Source of the DNA: Streptococcaceae bacterium
GTDB taxonomy: Bacteria > Bacillota > Bacilli > Lactobacillales > Streptococcaceae
DNA: 5,687 bases
Reading direction: 5' to 3'
Assembly (NCBI GenBank): GCA_031259195.1
Contig: JAIRLR010000102.1
Location: forward strand, 1 to 5,687
Positions 1-5,402 of the stretch are shown piece by piece. A program made the translations under genes and the position numbers. Under the pieces are notes generated by a model, which was not told the DNA's origin, did not search any database, and was given only the letters and a program-made list of their open reading frames with translations. The first letter of the stretch is position 1. Each line of letters starts with the position of its first letter.

Positions 1-68
1 TTACCAAACGAAGTTCGGCGAGGGTCTTTAAGAGATTTTATCTCCATTTTAAGTTTTTGTATATTCAT
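1..68 (-). CDS. Transposase N-terminus (partial, runs off the left edge)
   Basis: The minus strand has an open frame from ATG at 68-66 to the window edge, about 22 codons. It reads MNIQKLKMEIKSL followed by KDPRRTSFG. A DPRR/DPRx motif near the N-terminus, followed by a glycine, is typical of the DDE_Tnp_1-associated domain that precedes the catalytic domain in ISAs1-family transposases. No good Shine-Dalgarno is visible upstream, which is common for transposases. A second ATG lies 7 codons in, at the methionine before EIKSL. The opposite strand is also open here: plus frame 1 gives a hydrophobic 33-residue tail ending at 102. That tail is T-rich and is probably a shadow, but it could be the C-terminus of a membrane protein. 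The call rests on very few residues. Confidence 0.4.
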   Translation of the reverse strand, partial: MNIQKLKMEIKSLKDPRRTSFG

Positions 69-116
69 AAGTTTATTATTGCGGTTTTATGAAAAAAAGT
101 AAATGCTGTTGCCCTG
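1..116 (-). mobile_element. End of an insertion sequence, possibly ISAs1-like (partial)
   Basis: Read on the minus strand, this stretch begins at base 116 with CAGGGCAACAGC and reaches a start codon 48 bases later. That is the usual layout of an IS terminus followed closely by its transposase. The encoded N-terminus contains a DPRR motif, which recalls the DDE_Tnp_1-associated domain of ISAs1-type transposases. CAGGG-type ends are also what I remember for that family, but I could not check this. The rest of the element and its other end lie outside the window, so no inverted-repeat partner or target duplication can be confirmed. If the boundary is right, the target duplication would start at 117 (TTATTGAG...). 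Confidence 0.42.
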
Positions 117-143
117 TTATTGAGTGGTACAGAAGTAAAAGAC

Positions 144-689
144 ATGAACGAATTTAAAGTAGGGGAAGCTGATCAAGAAGATCCTATAGTTACAAAACGC
201 AAAGAAAATTTGAAAGAGTTTTGTGAAAGTAAGGGAATTAAAGTACAAAATGTAAACAGTTTTCGAGCTAATTTGTTTAAATTAAACTTCGCTCAGTTGG
301 TGGAATTTTGTAATCTTCATACTTATGATGATCAAAGTGGAGAAGATATTTGGTGGTTAAAACTAGTTGCGGGCAAAATGACTATTGAAGAAAAACTAGA
401 CTTATTGGGAATGGAAGAACAAAAAGATATTCTTATGGCAGAGGCCAAAGAAGAATATAGAATTTCAATAGAAGAACCTTTAGATAAGGAAATTCAGAAA
501 ATTAAAGATTGGAGGGTGAATAATCAGGCTGAGAGCTTATTTGAAGTTTTAGAGAATGTTACGACAAAATCGGTGATAAGCGCTATTTCTCTAAATGATG
601 GACTTGGAAGCAGAGTTTTAAAAACTTATGCAAATGCTGCTGCTTTAGAAGCTATATCCCAATCAGGAGTTATTGGCTTTAAAAAATAG
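144..689 (+). CDS. Hypothetical protein, possibly 5'-truncated
   Basis: The frame encodes 181 residues from ATG 144, or 189 from TTG 120. I do not recognise the family. The product looks soluble and mostly helical. It is rich in Glu and Lys, has no signal peptide or membrane segment, and has two Cys-containing stretches (LKEFCESKGIK and LVEFCNLH) flanking an N-F-R-A-N-L-F-K segment. The last 40 residues change character and become Ala/Ser/Gly-rich (TTKSVISAISL... to ...GVIGFKK). Neither start has a convincing ribosome-binding site. TTG 120 sits only three bases beyond the presumed IS terminus at 116, so I prefer ATG 144, although the true start may have been lost upstream. In frame, the reading extends back to a stop at 90-92, inside the IS-like DNA. 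A strong terminator follows 38 bases after the stop, so this is the end of a transcription unit. Real coding is likely, given the length and amino-acid composition, but function and expression are unknown. Confidence 0.55.
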   Translation: MNEFKVGEADQEDPIVTKRKENLKEFCESKGIKVQNVNSFRANLFKLNFAQLVEFCNLHTYDDQSGEDIWWLKLVAGKMTIEEKLDLLGMEEQKDILMAEAKEEYRISIEEPLDKEIQKIKDWRVNNQAESLFEVLENVTTKSVISAISLNDGLGSRVLKTYANAAALEAISQSGVIGFKK

Positions 690-727
690 AATCGATTTAC
701 TGGTTAAATAAAAAATTTTAGTATCGG

Positions 728-779
728 CTGATCCATAAGTTTCAAAATCAAACTGAGACTTATGGGTCAGTCTCTTTTT
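728..779 (+). terminator. Intrinsic terminator after the hypothetical gene
   Basis: A 16-bp stem joins 728-743 (CTGATCCATAAGTTTC) to 755-770 (GAGACTTATGGGTCAG), with two G-U wobble pairs. The loop is the 11 bases 744-754. The downstream tail TCTCTTTTT (771-779) supplies the U-tract on the plus strand. No matching A-tract adjoins the left side, so it appears to act in the plus direction only. It separates the hypothetical gene from the mecA unit. Confidence 0.85.
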
Positions 780-892
780 AATGCAGGGTAGTGAAAAGTT
801 TTAAGACAGATTTTTTTTCATGAAATCTTTATTTTCCAAATCAAATCGGGTAAAATAAGATTGTTAATTAAGATCACATTTATTGTGAATAA

Positions 893-1063
893 AGAGCCTG
901 TTAACTTGTCTCTAGAATTGCGCAATTTTGTTTAATTTTTAGCACTTTTTTGTCAAAAATCCTCGAAATAGCACCACCGCTACGCTATTCCTGCGTTTTT
1001 TTCCGCAAATTGCTTAAAAATTAACCAAAAATTTCATCAATAGCGAGATCGTTAACAGGTTCT
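893..1063. repeat. MITE-like imperfect palindrome upstream of mecA
   Basis: The tips are 13-bp terminal inverted repeats, AGAGCCTGTTAAC (893-905) and GTTAACAGGTTCT (1051-1063), with one mismatch. The symmetry continues inward: TTAATTTTTAGCA (932-944) is the complement of TGCTTAAAAATTAA (1011-1024) apart from one bulged base. A central stem pairs AATAGC (967-972) with GCTATT (984-989). The 171-bp unit has no reading frame of useful size. A flanking TAA may be a target duplication (890-892 and 1063-1065), but only if the right tip is taken as 1062, so this is weak. The outer tip shares AGAACCTGT with the IS5-family end at 5336, which suggests a related transposase could mobilise it. The right tip lies 23 bases before the mecA ATG, so it separates mecA from upstream DNA and would form part of its leader if transcribed. 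A structured intergenic RNA element is a less likely alternative. Confidence 0.7.
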
Positions 1064-1086
1064 AAGAGATAATTTGGGGTGAAAGT

Positions 1087-1788
1087 ATGATGGAGATGGA
1101 ACATATTGATGACTATTCCATACGCATTTTGATTCATGAGGAAGATTTAAAACAGCGTGGGATTAATTTAATACAAATGATGTCTAATCAAGAAGCAGCG
1201 GAGAAATTTTTTTATAGTGTTATCGAGGAGTTTGAGGTTCAGGATAAGTTTAAAAATTCTGAGCAAGTGGCTTTTCATTTAATTCCTAGTATTAAGTTTC
1301 AAAATACAATTGAGTTAATTGTTTCCGCTGGAGAGTCCCAGCTAATGAAAGCTCCGTTGAAGTTTTTGGAACAACTTAAAAGGGTGTCTAACCAAGCTGG
1401 TGATAATAAATGCATGCTGCCATTTAGTTCAAACTTAAGTGAGAAAGCGAACTCGTCTCCTCTTTCAGCAGAAGAGCTGAAAAGAGAAGAACTGCACAAG
1501 CGTTCGCACTTTGTTCTTGAGCTGGCTGATTTTGAGGAAGTTATCAAAATGGCGCAGATGATCAAGCTGCGCAAAGTGTCGACGGATTTATTTGAAATGT
1601 ATCAAAGATATTTTTTCCATGTACATTTTATAGCGGATAATCTCGAAAATGAGAAAATAGAAAATGAAAAATCCAAGTTGCTTGAGTTTGGAAAAAGATC
1701 TCGTTTGAGCTTTGAAACATTGCAAGAACATGCAAAACAACTTATTGAGCAAAATGCTTTACAAACATTAAGAACTCACTTTAAGTAA
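1087..1788 (+). CDS. mecA: Adaptor protein MecA
   Basis: MecA is the adaptor that delivers substrates (ComK or ComX-type regulators, aggregated proteins) to the ClpC unfoldase and helps assemble the ClpCP protease in the cytoplasm. The N-terminal domain (about residues 1-80) begins [15 protein letters not shown], carries the EEDLKQRGI segment and the helix around [10 protein letters not shown], and matches the family's substrate-binding half. A linker rich in Ser, Glu and Lys spans about 85-138. The C-terminal ClpC-binding domain (about 140-232) begins [15 protein letters not shown], includes [11 protein letters not shown], and ends with [15 protein letters not shown], all characteristic. At 233 residues the length is normal. 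GGGGTG (1076-1081) is the likely ribosome-binding site. It lies 5 bases from ATG 1087 and 8 from ATG 1090; the second start gives MEMEHI, the usual family N-terminus, and is equally possible. The gene lies 19 bases upstream of hisS, implying co-transcription. No clear promoter was found, because a palindromic repeat occupies the upstream DNA. Confidence 0.92.
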   Translation: MMEMEHIDDYSIRILIHEEDLKQRGINLIQMMSNQEAAEKFFYSVIEEFEVQDKFKNSEQVAFHLIPSIKFQNTIELIVSAGESQLMKAPLKFLEQLKRVSNQAGDNKCMLPFSSNLSEKANSSPLSAEELKREELHKRSHFVLELADFEEVIKMAQMIKLRKVSTDLFEMYQRYFFHVHFIADNLENEKIENEKSKLLEFGKRSRLSFETLQEHAKQLIEQNALQTLRTHFK

Positions 1789-1807
1789 TTTATTAAAAGG
1801 GAAAATC

Positions 1808-3103
1808 ATGGGAGAGTTAAAGAAAGTGCAGCGCCCCAAGGGGACAAGTGATTTATTGCCAGAAGAGCTGGAAAGATGGCATTTTTTAGAGAAAAGAGCT
1901 AGAGAAGTATTTGAACGGTATCAGTTTTCGGAAATTCGCACGCCCTTGTTTGAGCACTATGAAGTTTTTGCTCGTACAGTTGGTAATAGCTCTGATATTG
2001 TTGTGAAGGAAATGTATGATTTTTACGATAAAGGCGAGCGCCACATTGCTTTGCGTCCAGAAGGTACGGCATCGATTGTGCGGGCCTTTGTTGAAAATAA
2101 GCTATTTGGTCCTGAGCATAGAAAGCCGTATAAAGTTTATTATATGGGGCCGATGTTTCGTTATGAGCGTCCGCAAGCAGGGCGCCTTAGACAGTTTCAT
2201 CAGCTAGGAGTTGAGGTTTTTGGCTCCGATAATCCAGCAACAGATGTGGAAATAATTGCGATGTTGATGGATTTTTTTCAATTTCTTGGTCTTAAAAAAA
2301 TAAAATTAGTTATCAACTCACTAGGAGATAAAGAAATTCGCGTATCTTATAGGGAAGCTTTGATTTCTTTTCTAGAACAACATGCGAGCAACTTAAGCCA
2401 AGATTCTCAGCGGCGTTTGCATGAAAATCCACTGCGCGTGCTTGATTCAAAAAATAAGAAGGACAAGGAAATTGTGGCAGGCGCGCCGTCGATTCTTGAT
2501 TATCTAAATGAAGAGTCAAGTCAGTATTTTAAAACTGTTACCCAGATGTTAGATAAGCTTGAGATTGCTTATGAAGTTGATCCTAATATGGTGCGCGGTT
2601 TGGATTATTATAATCACACGATTTTTGAGGTAATGAGTAGCGTTTTTGATGGAGCGCAGACAACGATTGCGGCGGGTGGTCGCTATAATGAGTTGGTTGA
2701 GTATTTTGGTGGACCTGAAACACCTGGCATAGGCTTTGGCATTGGATGCGAAAGACTGCTATTAACAATGGATGCAGAAAAAATTGTCATTCCAGCGAAA
2801 AAGCCTTTGGATGTTTATATTGTCACAATGGGCGAAGAGACTAATCTCGAAAGTTTGAAATTAGTGCAAGCCATCCGCCAAGCTGGTTATTCTGTTGAGC
2901 GCGATTTTTTAAATCGCAAAGCAAAGGCGCAGTTTAAAACAGCTGATAAGATGCAAGCTAGATTAATAATTACAATTGGTGAAAATGAACTTGCTGATGG
3001 TGTGGCCAATGTCAAAAATGCCAAGAAATGTAAAGAAGTAAGCGTGCCTTTGCAGCAGATGTATAAAGACTTTACGGAAATTTATAGAAAGCTGGTTCGG
3101 TAA
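1808..3103 (+). CDS. hisS: Histidine--tRNA ligase (histidyl-tRNA synthetase)
   Basis: This cytoplasmic class II synthetase charges tRNA-His with histidine using ATP. Its 431 residues match the usual bacterial length. It opens with the typical [11 protein letters not shown] (residues 8-18), followed by motif 1 around the dimer interface (SEIRTPLFE, 41-49) and LRPEGTAS (82-89). Motif 2 is FRYERPQ plus the [12 protein letters not shown] segment (117-139), which contacts ATP and the acceptor stem. The histidine-specific HisA motif is [12 protein letters not shown] (263-274). Motif 3 is [12 protein letters not shown] (307-318). The C-terminal anticodon-binding domain runs from about 332 to 431. 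All key motifs are present, so the enzyme should be active. AAGGG (1797-1801) lies 6 bases before the ATG. No T-box is present directly upstream, since only 19 bases separate it from mecA; expression probably comes from the mecA transcript. The common downstream partner aspS is absent; a structured repeat and a polysaccharide gene follow instead. Confidence 0.97.
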   Translation: MGELKKVQRPKGTSDLLPEELERWHFLEKRAREVFERYQFSEIRTPLFEHYEVFARTVGNSSDIVVKEMYDFYDKGERHIALRPEGTASIVRAFVENKLFGPEHRKPYKVYYMGPMFRYERPQAGRLRQFHQLGVEVFGSDNPATDVEIIAMLMDFFQFLGLKKIKLVINSLGDKEIRVSYREALISFLEQHASNLSQDSQRRLHENPLRVLDSKNKKDKEIVAGAPSILDYLNEESSQYFKTVTQMLDKLEIAYEVDPNMVRGLDYYNHTIFEVMSSVFDGAQTTIAAGGRYNELVEYFGGPETPGIGFGIGCERLLLTMDAEKIVIPAKKPLDVYIVTMGEETNLESLKLVQAIRQAGYSVERDFLNRKAKAQFKTADKMQARLIITIGENELADGVANVKNAKKCKEVSVPLQQMYKDFTEIYRKLVR

Positions 3104-3111
3104 AAATTCAT

Positions 3112-3200
3112 TAGACCTCCTTGGAAACTAGGGTATAACGAGAATTCGTTTCAGTTTTTTCCTGAGACAAGGAAAAAAAACGCAAGAATAAGGAGGTCTA
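3112..3200. repeat. Compact inverted-repeat element with internal hairpins
   Basis: A perfect 11-bp inverted repeat, TAGACCTCCTT (3112-3122) and AAGGAGGTCTA (3190-3200), encloses 67 bases. Inside are two further foldable segments. The first is either AACGA/TCGTT around a GAAT loop (3137-3150) or GAAAC/GTTTC (3124-3128 with 3148-3152). The second is a 9-bp stem TTTTTTCCT/AGGAAAAAA (3155-3163 with 3170-3178) around a GAGACA loop. The fold would resemble a three-way junction. There is no U-tract after the outer stem, so it is not a standard terminator for hisS. The AAGGAGG arm looks like a Shine-Dalgarno, but no ATG, GTG or TTG lies at a usable distance. The element could be a very small MITE with 11-bp terminal repeats, or a structured or processed RNA between hisS and the dehydratase gene. 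No target duplication is evident. Confidence 0.6.
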
Positions 3201-3250
3201 TTAATACCTGAATTTTCAAATGTTTGTGGTGGCGTTTATTAAGCAAAAAA

Positions 3251-3259
3251 TGCTACAAT
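3251..3259 (+). promoter_or_regulatory. Extended -10 promoter for the dehydratase gene
   Basis: TGCTACAAT combines a TG dinucleotide (3251-3252) with a TACAAT hexamer (3254-3259), which is the extended -10 form read by the main sigma factor. No good -35 hexamer lies at 16-18 bases, as extended -10 promoters tolerate. Transcription would start near 3266, leaving a leader of about 47 bases before GTG 3313. A 12-codon frame (ATG 3284, ending at the TAG just inside the dehydratase gene) lies in the leader, but it has no ribosome-binding site. Confidence 0.45.
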
Positions 3260-3312
3260 TAAAAGCGGAATTATAAAAAGCTTATGTTTTTTAGTTGGGG
3301 GATTAAAGTTAA

Positions 3313-5229
3313 GTGTATATAGGTGATACTTTAGGTTCTGGTGAAAGAAAAACAGAACTTTTTTCTTGTGAAAAGACTTTTTTAGAAGGTGTTCAATTGC
3401 GTAGATGGCATAAAACAGCTATATTACTAGTGGTTAATACGATAATTATTGTTTTTTCAAATGTTTTTAGCTATTTTTTCATTGGACCATTAGTAGGAGT
3501 TAGTGCGCTTTTTTATTTTTCTGCAATGATTTTGCAAATTGTGCTTTATCTGATATGCGCTGCGATGTTTCATTTGTTAAATCGAGTAACTCGTTTTTTT
3601 GGATTAAAAGAGATTATTAAAATAGGGATCGCTGCTTTTTGCACAAGTATATCAGAAAGTGCATTGCTGTTGTTTGTGTGCAGGCAAGTAAGCTTTCGTC
3701 ATATTTTTTTAGCGAATTTTTTAGCAATGGTAGGAATAATTTTTGTTAATATTTTTTGGCGAATGTTTGTGATTTATGGAAATTCAAAAAGGAAAGGAAA
3801 TTTATCAAAAAATTCGACTTCTATTAGTTTAAATACTCATCAGAAGCGTGTTTTGATTATCGGTGCAGGAGAAGCTGGTTTTCAATTGATGCAGTCTTTT
3901 GATCACAATACTTCAGGAGCGTCTTTAGATATTGTTGGCTTTATTGATGATGATCCGAGTAAGATTAGCACTTATATTTCTTGGAAAAAAGTTTTGGGTT
4001 CGATGGAACAATTGAATTTATTAATTAAGGAATATGATATTGAGCAAGTGATTTTTGCGATTCCTAGTTTGTCTTATGATAAGCAACGAAAAATGATTAG
4101 TATGGCAATGAAGACTGGAGTAAAAGTTACAACGCTGCCGCATATTGCGGATATCGCACTTGGAAAGTTAAGTGTTAATTCATTAAAAGAAGTAGATGTT
4201 GTGGATCTTTTAGGTCGCGAAGAAGTAAAACTTGATATGGATGGAATTTATCGTCAATTGCGCGGAAAAACGGTTTTAGTTACTGGTGCTGGTGGTAGTA
4301 TCGGTAGTGAGATTGTTCGGCAACTGCTTCAGTTTCAACCTGCGAAGTTATTACTTTTAGGTCACGGGGAGTATTCTATTTATAAGATTAACAGCGAGAT
4401 TCGCAAGAAGACTCAAGGGATGAGTATTGAGATTGTGCCAATTATTGCTGATATTAAAGATATCAAGCGCATAGATGAGATTATGCGTGAATATTCTCCG
4501 GAGATTGTGTATCATGCTGCAGCTTATAAACATGTGCCATTGATGGAGGATAATTCAGTTGAAGCTGTAAATAATAATATTTATGGGACTTTTAACGTTG
4601 CTAAACTAGCGAAGCAATGCGGTGTGAAGAATTTTGTGATGATTTCAACGGATAAGGCTGTGAATCCAACCAATGTGATGGGTGCAACAAAGCGTATTGC
4701 CGAGATGATGATGATGAGTTTTAATGAAGTAGGGAAGACAAAATTTTCAGCAGTTCGTTTTGGAAATGTGTTGGGCAGTCGAGGTTCGGTTATTCCTTTA
4801 TTTAAACGCCAAATCGCAGCAGGTGGTCCAGTTACGATCACGGATTTTCGCATGACACGTTTTTTCATGACGATTCCTGAGGCAAGTCGTTTGGTGCTAC
4901 AATCTGGAGCATTATCTAATGGTGGCGAAATTTTTGTTTTGGATATGGGGGAGCCTGTTAAGATTAAGGATTTGGCAGCAGAGATGATTCATATGTGTGG
5001 AAGAGAGCTTGATGAAATTTCGATCGTAGAAACAGGAATTCGTCCAGGTGAGAAGCTATATGAAGAGCTGTTTTTAGAAAATGAGAAAAATTCGGATCAG
5101 GTATATGAAAAAATATTTATGACAAATATCGAACAGTTTGAACTGGAAGAAATTCAAGAATTTTTAAATACTTTGCCAAGCGAGAAAGAGAAATTAGCGA
5201 AGGCTATTGTTGAATATGCGAATAAATAA
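3313..5229 (+). CDS. Membrane-bound UDP-sugar 4,6-dehydratase (CapD/WbpM/PglF type)
   Basis: This 638-residue protein belongs to the long nucleoside-sugar dehydratases, which convert UDP-GlcNAc to a 4-keto-6-deoxy intermediate for capsule, exopolysaccharide or glycan sugars. Four hydrophobic segments (about 35-57, 61-88, 102-124 and 130-155) anchor it in the membrane. A first Rossmann-like domain has GAGEAG (184-189) and corresponds to the CoA-binding_3 region. The catalytic SDR domain starts at TGAGGSIGSE (324-333, NAD(P)-binding) and continues with AAAYKHVPLME (402-412), ISTDKAVNPTNVMGATK (444-460) and FGNVLGSRGSV (483-493). Met456 replaces the usual SDR tyrosine (S445...M456xxxK460), as is normal in this membrane-bound subgroup, with D447 and K448 nearby. 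The domains and length look complete. The start is GTG 3313, directly after an in-frame stop at 3310-3312; GGGGG (3297-3301), 11 bases upstream, is the likely ribosome-binding site. It stands alone, with its own promoter and terminator. The exact stereochemistry (retaining or 5-inverting) and end product cannot be told from sequence. Confidence 0.92.
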   Translation: MYIGDTLGSGERKTELFSCEKTFLEGVQLRRWHKTAILLVVNTIIIVFSNVFSYFFIGPLVGVSALFYFSAMILQIVLYLICAAMFHLLNRVTRFFGLKEIIKIGIAAFCTSISESALLLFVCRQVSFRHIFLANFLAMVGIIFVNIFWRMFVIYGNSKRKGNLSKNSTSISLNTHQKRVLIIGAGEAGFQLMQSFDHNTSGASLDIVGFIDDDPSKISTYISWKKVLGSMEQLNLLIKEYDIEQVIFAIPSLSYDKQRKMISMAMKTGVKVTTLPHIADIALGKLSVNSLKEVDVVDLLGREEVKLDMDGIYRQLRGKTVLVTGAGGSIGSEIVRQLLQFQPAKLLLLGHGEYSIYKINSEIRKKTQGMSIEIVPIIADIKDIKRIDEIMREYSPEIVYHAAAYKHVPLMEDNSVEAVNNNIYGTFNVAKLAKQCGVKNFVMISTDKAVNPTNVMGATKRIAEMMMMSFNEVGKTKFSAVRFGNVLGSRGSVIPLFKRQIAAGGPVTITDFRMTRFFMTIPEASRLVLQSGALSNGGEIFVLDMGEPVKIKDLAAEMIHMCGRELDEISIVETGIRPGEKLYEELFLENEKNSDQVYEKIFMTNIEQFELEEIQEFLNTLPSEKEKLAKAIVEYANK

Positions 5230-5245
5230 ATCGAGATTACAATCT

Positions 5246-5292
5246 AAACTGTGTAAAGTATATAGGTTTAATCTACTTACACAGTTTTTTTT
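5246..5292 (+). terminator. Intrinsic terminator after the dehydratase gene
   Basis: AAACTGTGTAAAGTA (5246-5260) pairs with TACTTACACAGTTT (5274-5287), with one bulged A. The loop is 5261-5273 and the T8 run is 5285-5292. It starts 16 bases after the stop codon, so the dehydratase transcript ends here, before the IS. Confidence 0.88.
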
Positions 5293-5341
5293 AAGAAAAA
5301 AATTGTAATGAACTCTCTTTATACTCTAGTTTCTTAGAACC

Positions 5342-5370
5342 TGTCCAAGATCTCATAAACATGTTATACT
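5342..5370 (+). promoter_or_regulatory. Promoter of the IS5-family transposase
   Basis: TGTTATACT (5362-5370) is an extended -10 (TG, then TATACT). TGTCCA (5342-5347) lies 17 bases upstream as a poor -35, matching three of six consensus positions. The first codon is at 5403, giving a leader of roughly 25 bases. The -35 overlaps the IS tip, a common arrangement that limits transposase expression. Confidence 0.4.
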
Positions 5371-5402
5371 TCTCATAAAAAGGAAAACGAGCGAGCCTAT
5401 CT

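Noticed and set aside
1..102. Plus-strand open frame with a hydrophobic tail ending RFYEKK (stop 100-102)
   Set aside because: T-rich DNA gives hydrophobic residues in more than one plus frame here (a second open frame ends at 92), and the minus-strand DPRR-containing frame plus the CAGGG end explain the stretch better. I keep it as an alternative only.
89..157. 22-codon frame MKKSKCCCPVIEWYRSKRHERI
   Set aside because: It has no ribosome-binding site, overlaps both the IS-like end and the orphan gene, and resembles no peptide I know.
809..832. AGATTT/AAATCT hairpin followed by a T-rich stretch
   Set aside because: The stem is short and entirely AT-rich, and follows no gene end, so it is not a credible terminator.
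828..856. Possible promoter, TTTATT and TAAAAT separated by 17 bases, upstream of the MITE and mecA
   Set aside because: The -35 matches only three of six positions and the region is so AT-rich that such pairs are expected by chance.
3126..3140. AACTAGGGTATAACG resembling part of a T-box antiterminator
   Set aside because: It lacks the conserved GGTGGNACCGCG core and the upstream specifier stem, and the next gene is not an amino-acid gene.
3112..3200. Riboswitch or Shine-Dalgarno-sequestering leader for the downstream gene
   Set aside because: AAGGAGG at 3190-3196 has no start codon within range, and the likely promoter of the dehydratase gene (3251-3259) lies downstream of the element.
3284..3322. 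12-codon leader peptide MFFSWGIKVKCI overlapping the dehydratase start
   Set aside because: It has no ribosome-binding site and no codon run suggesting attenuation.
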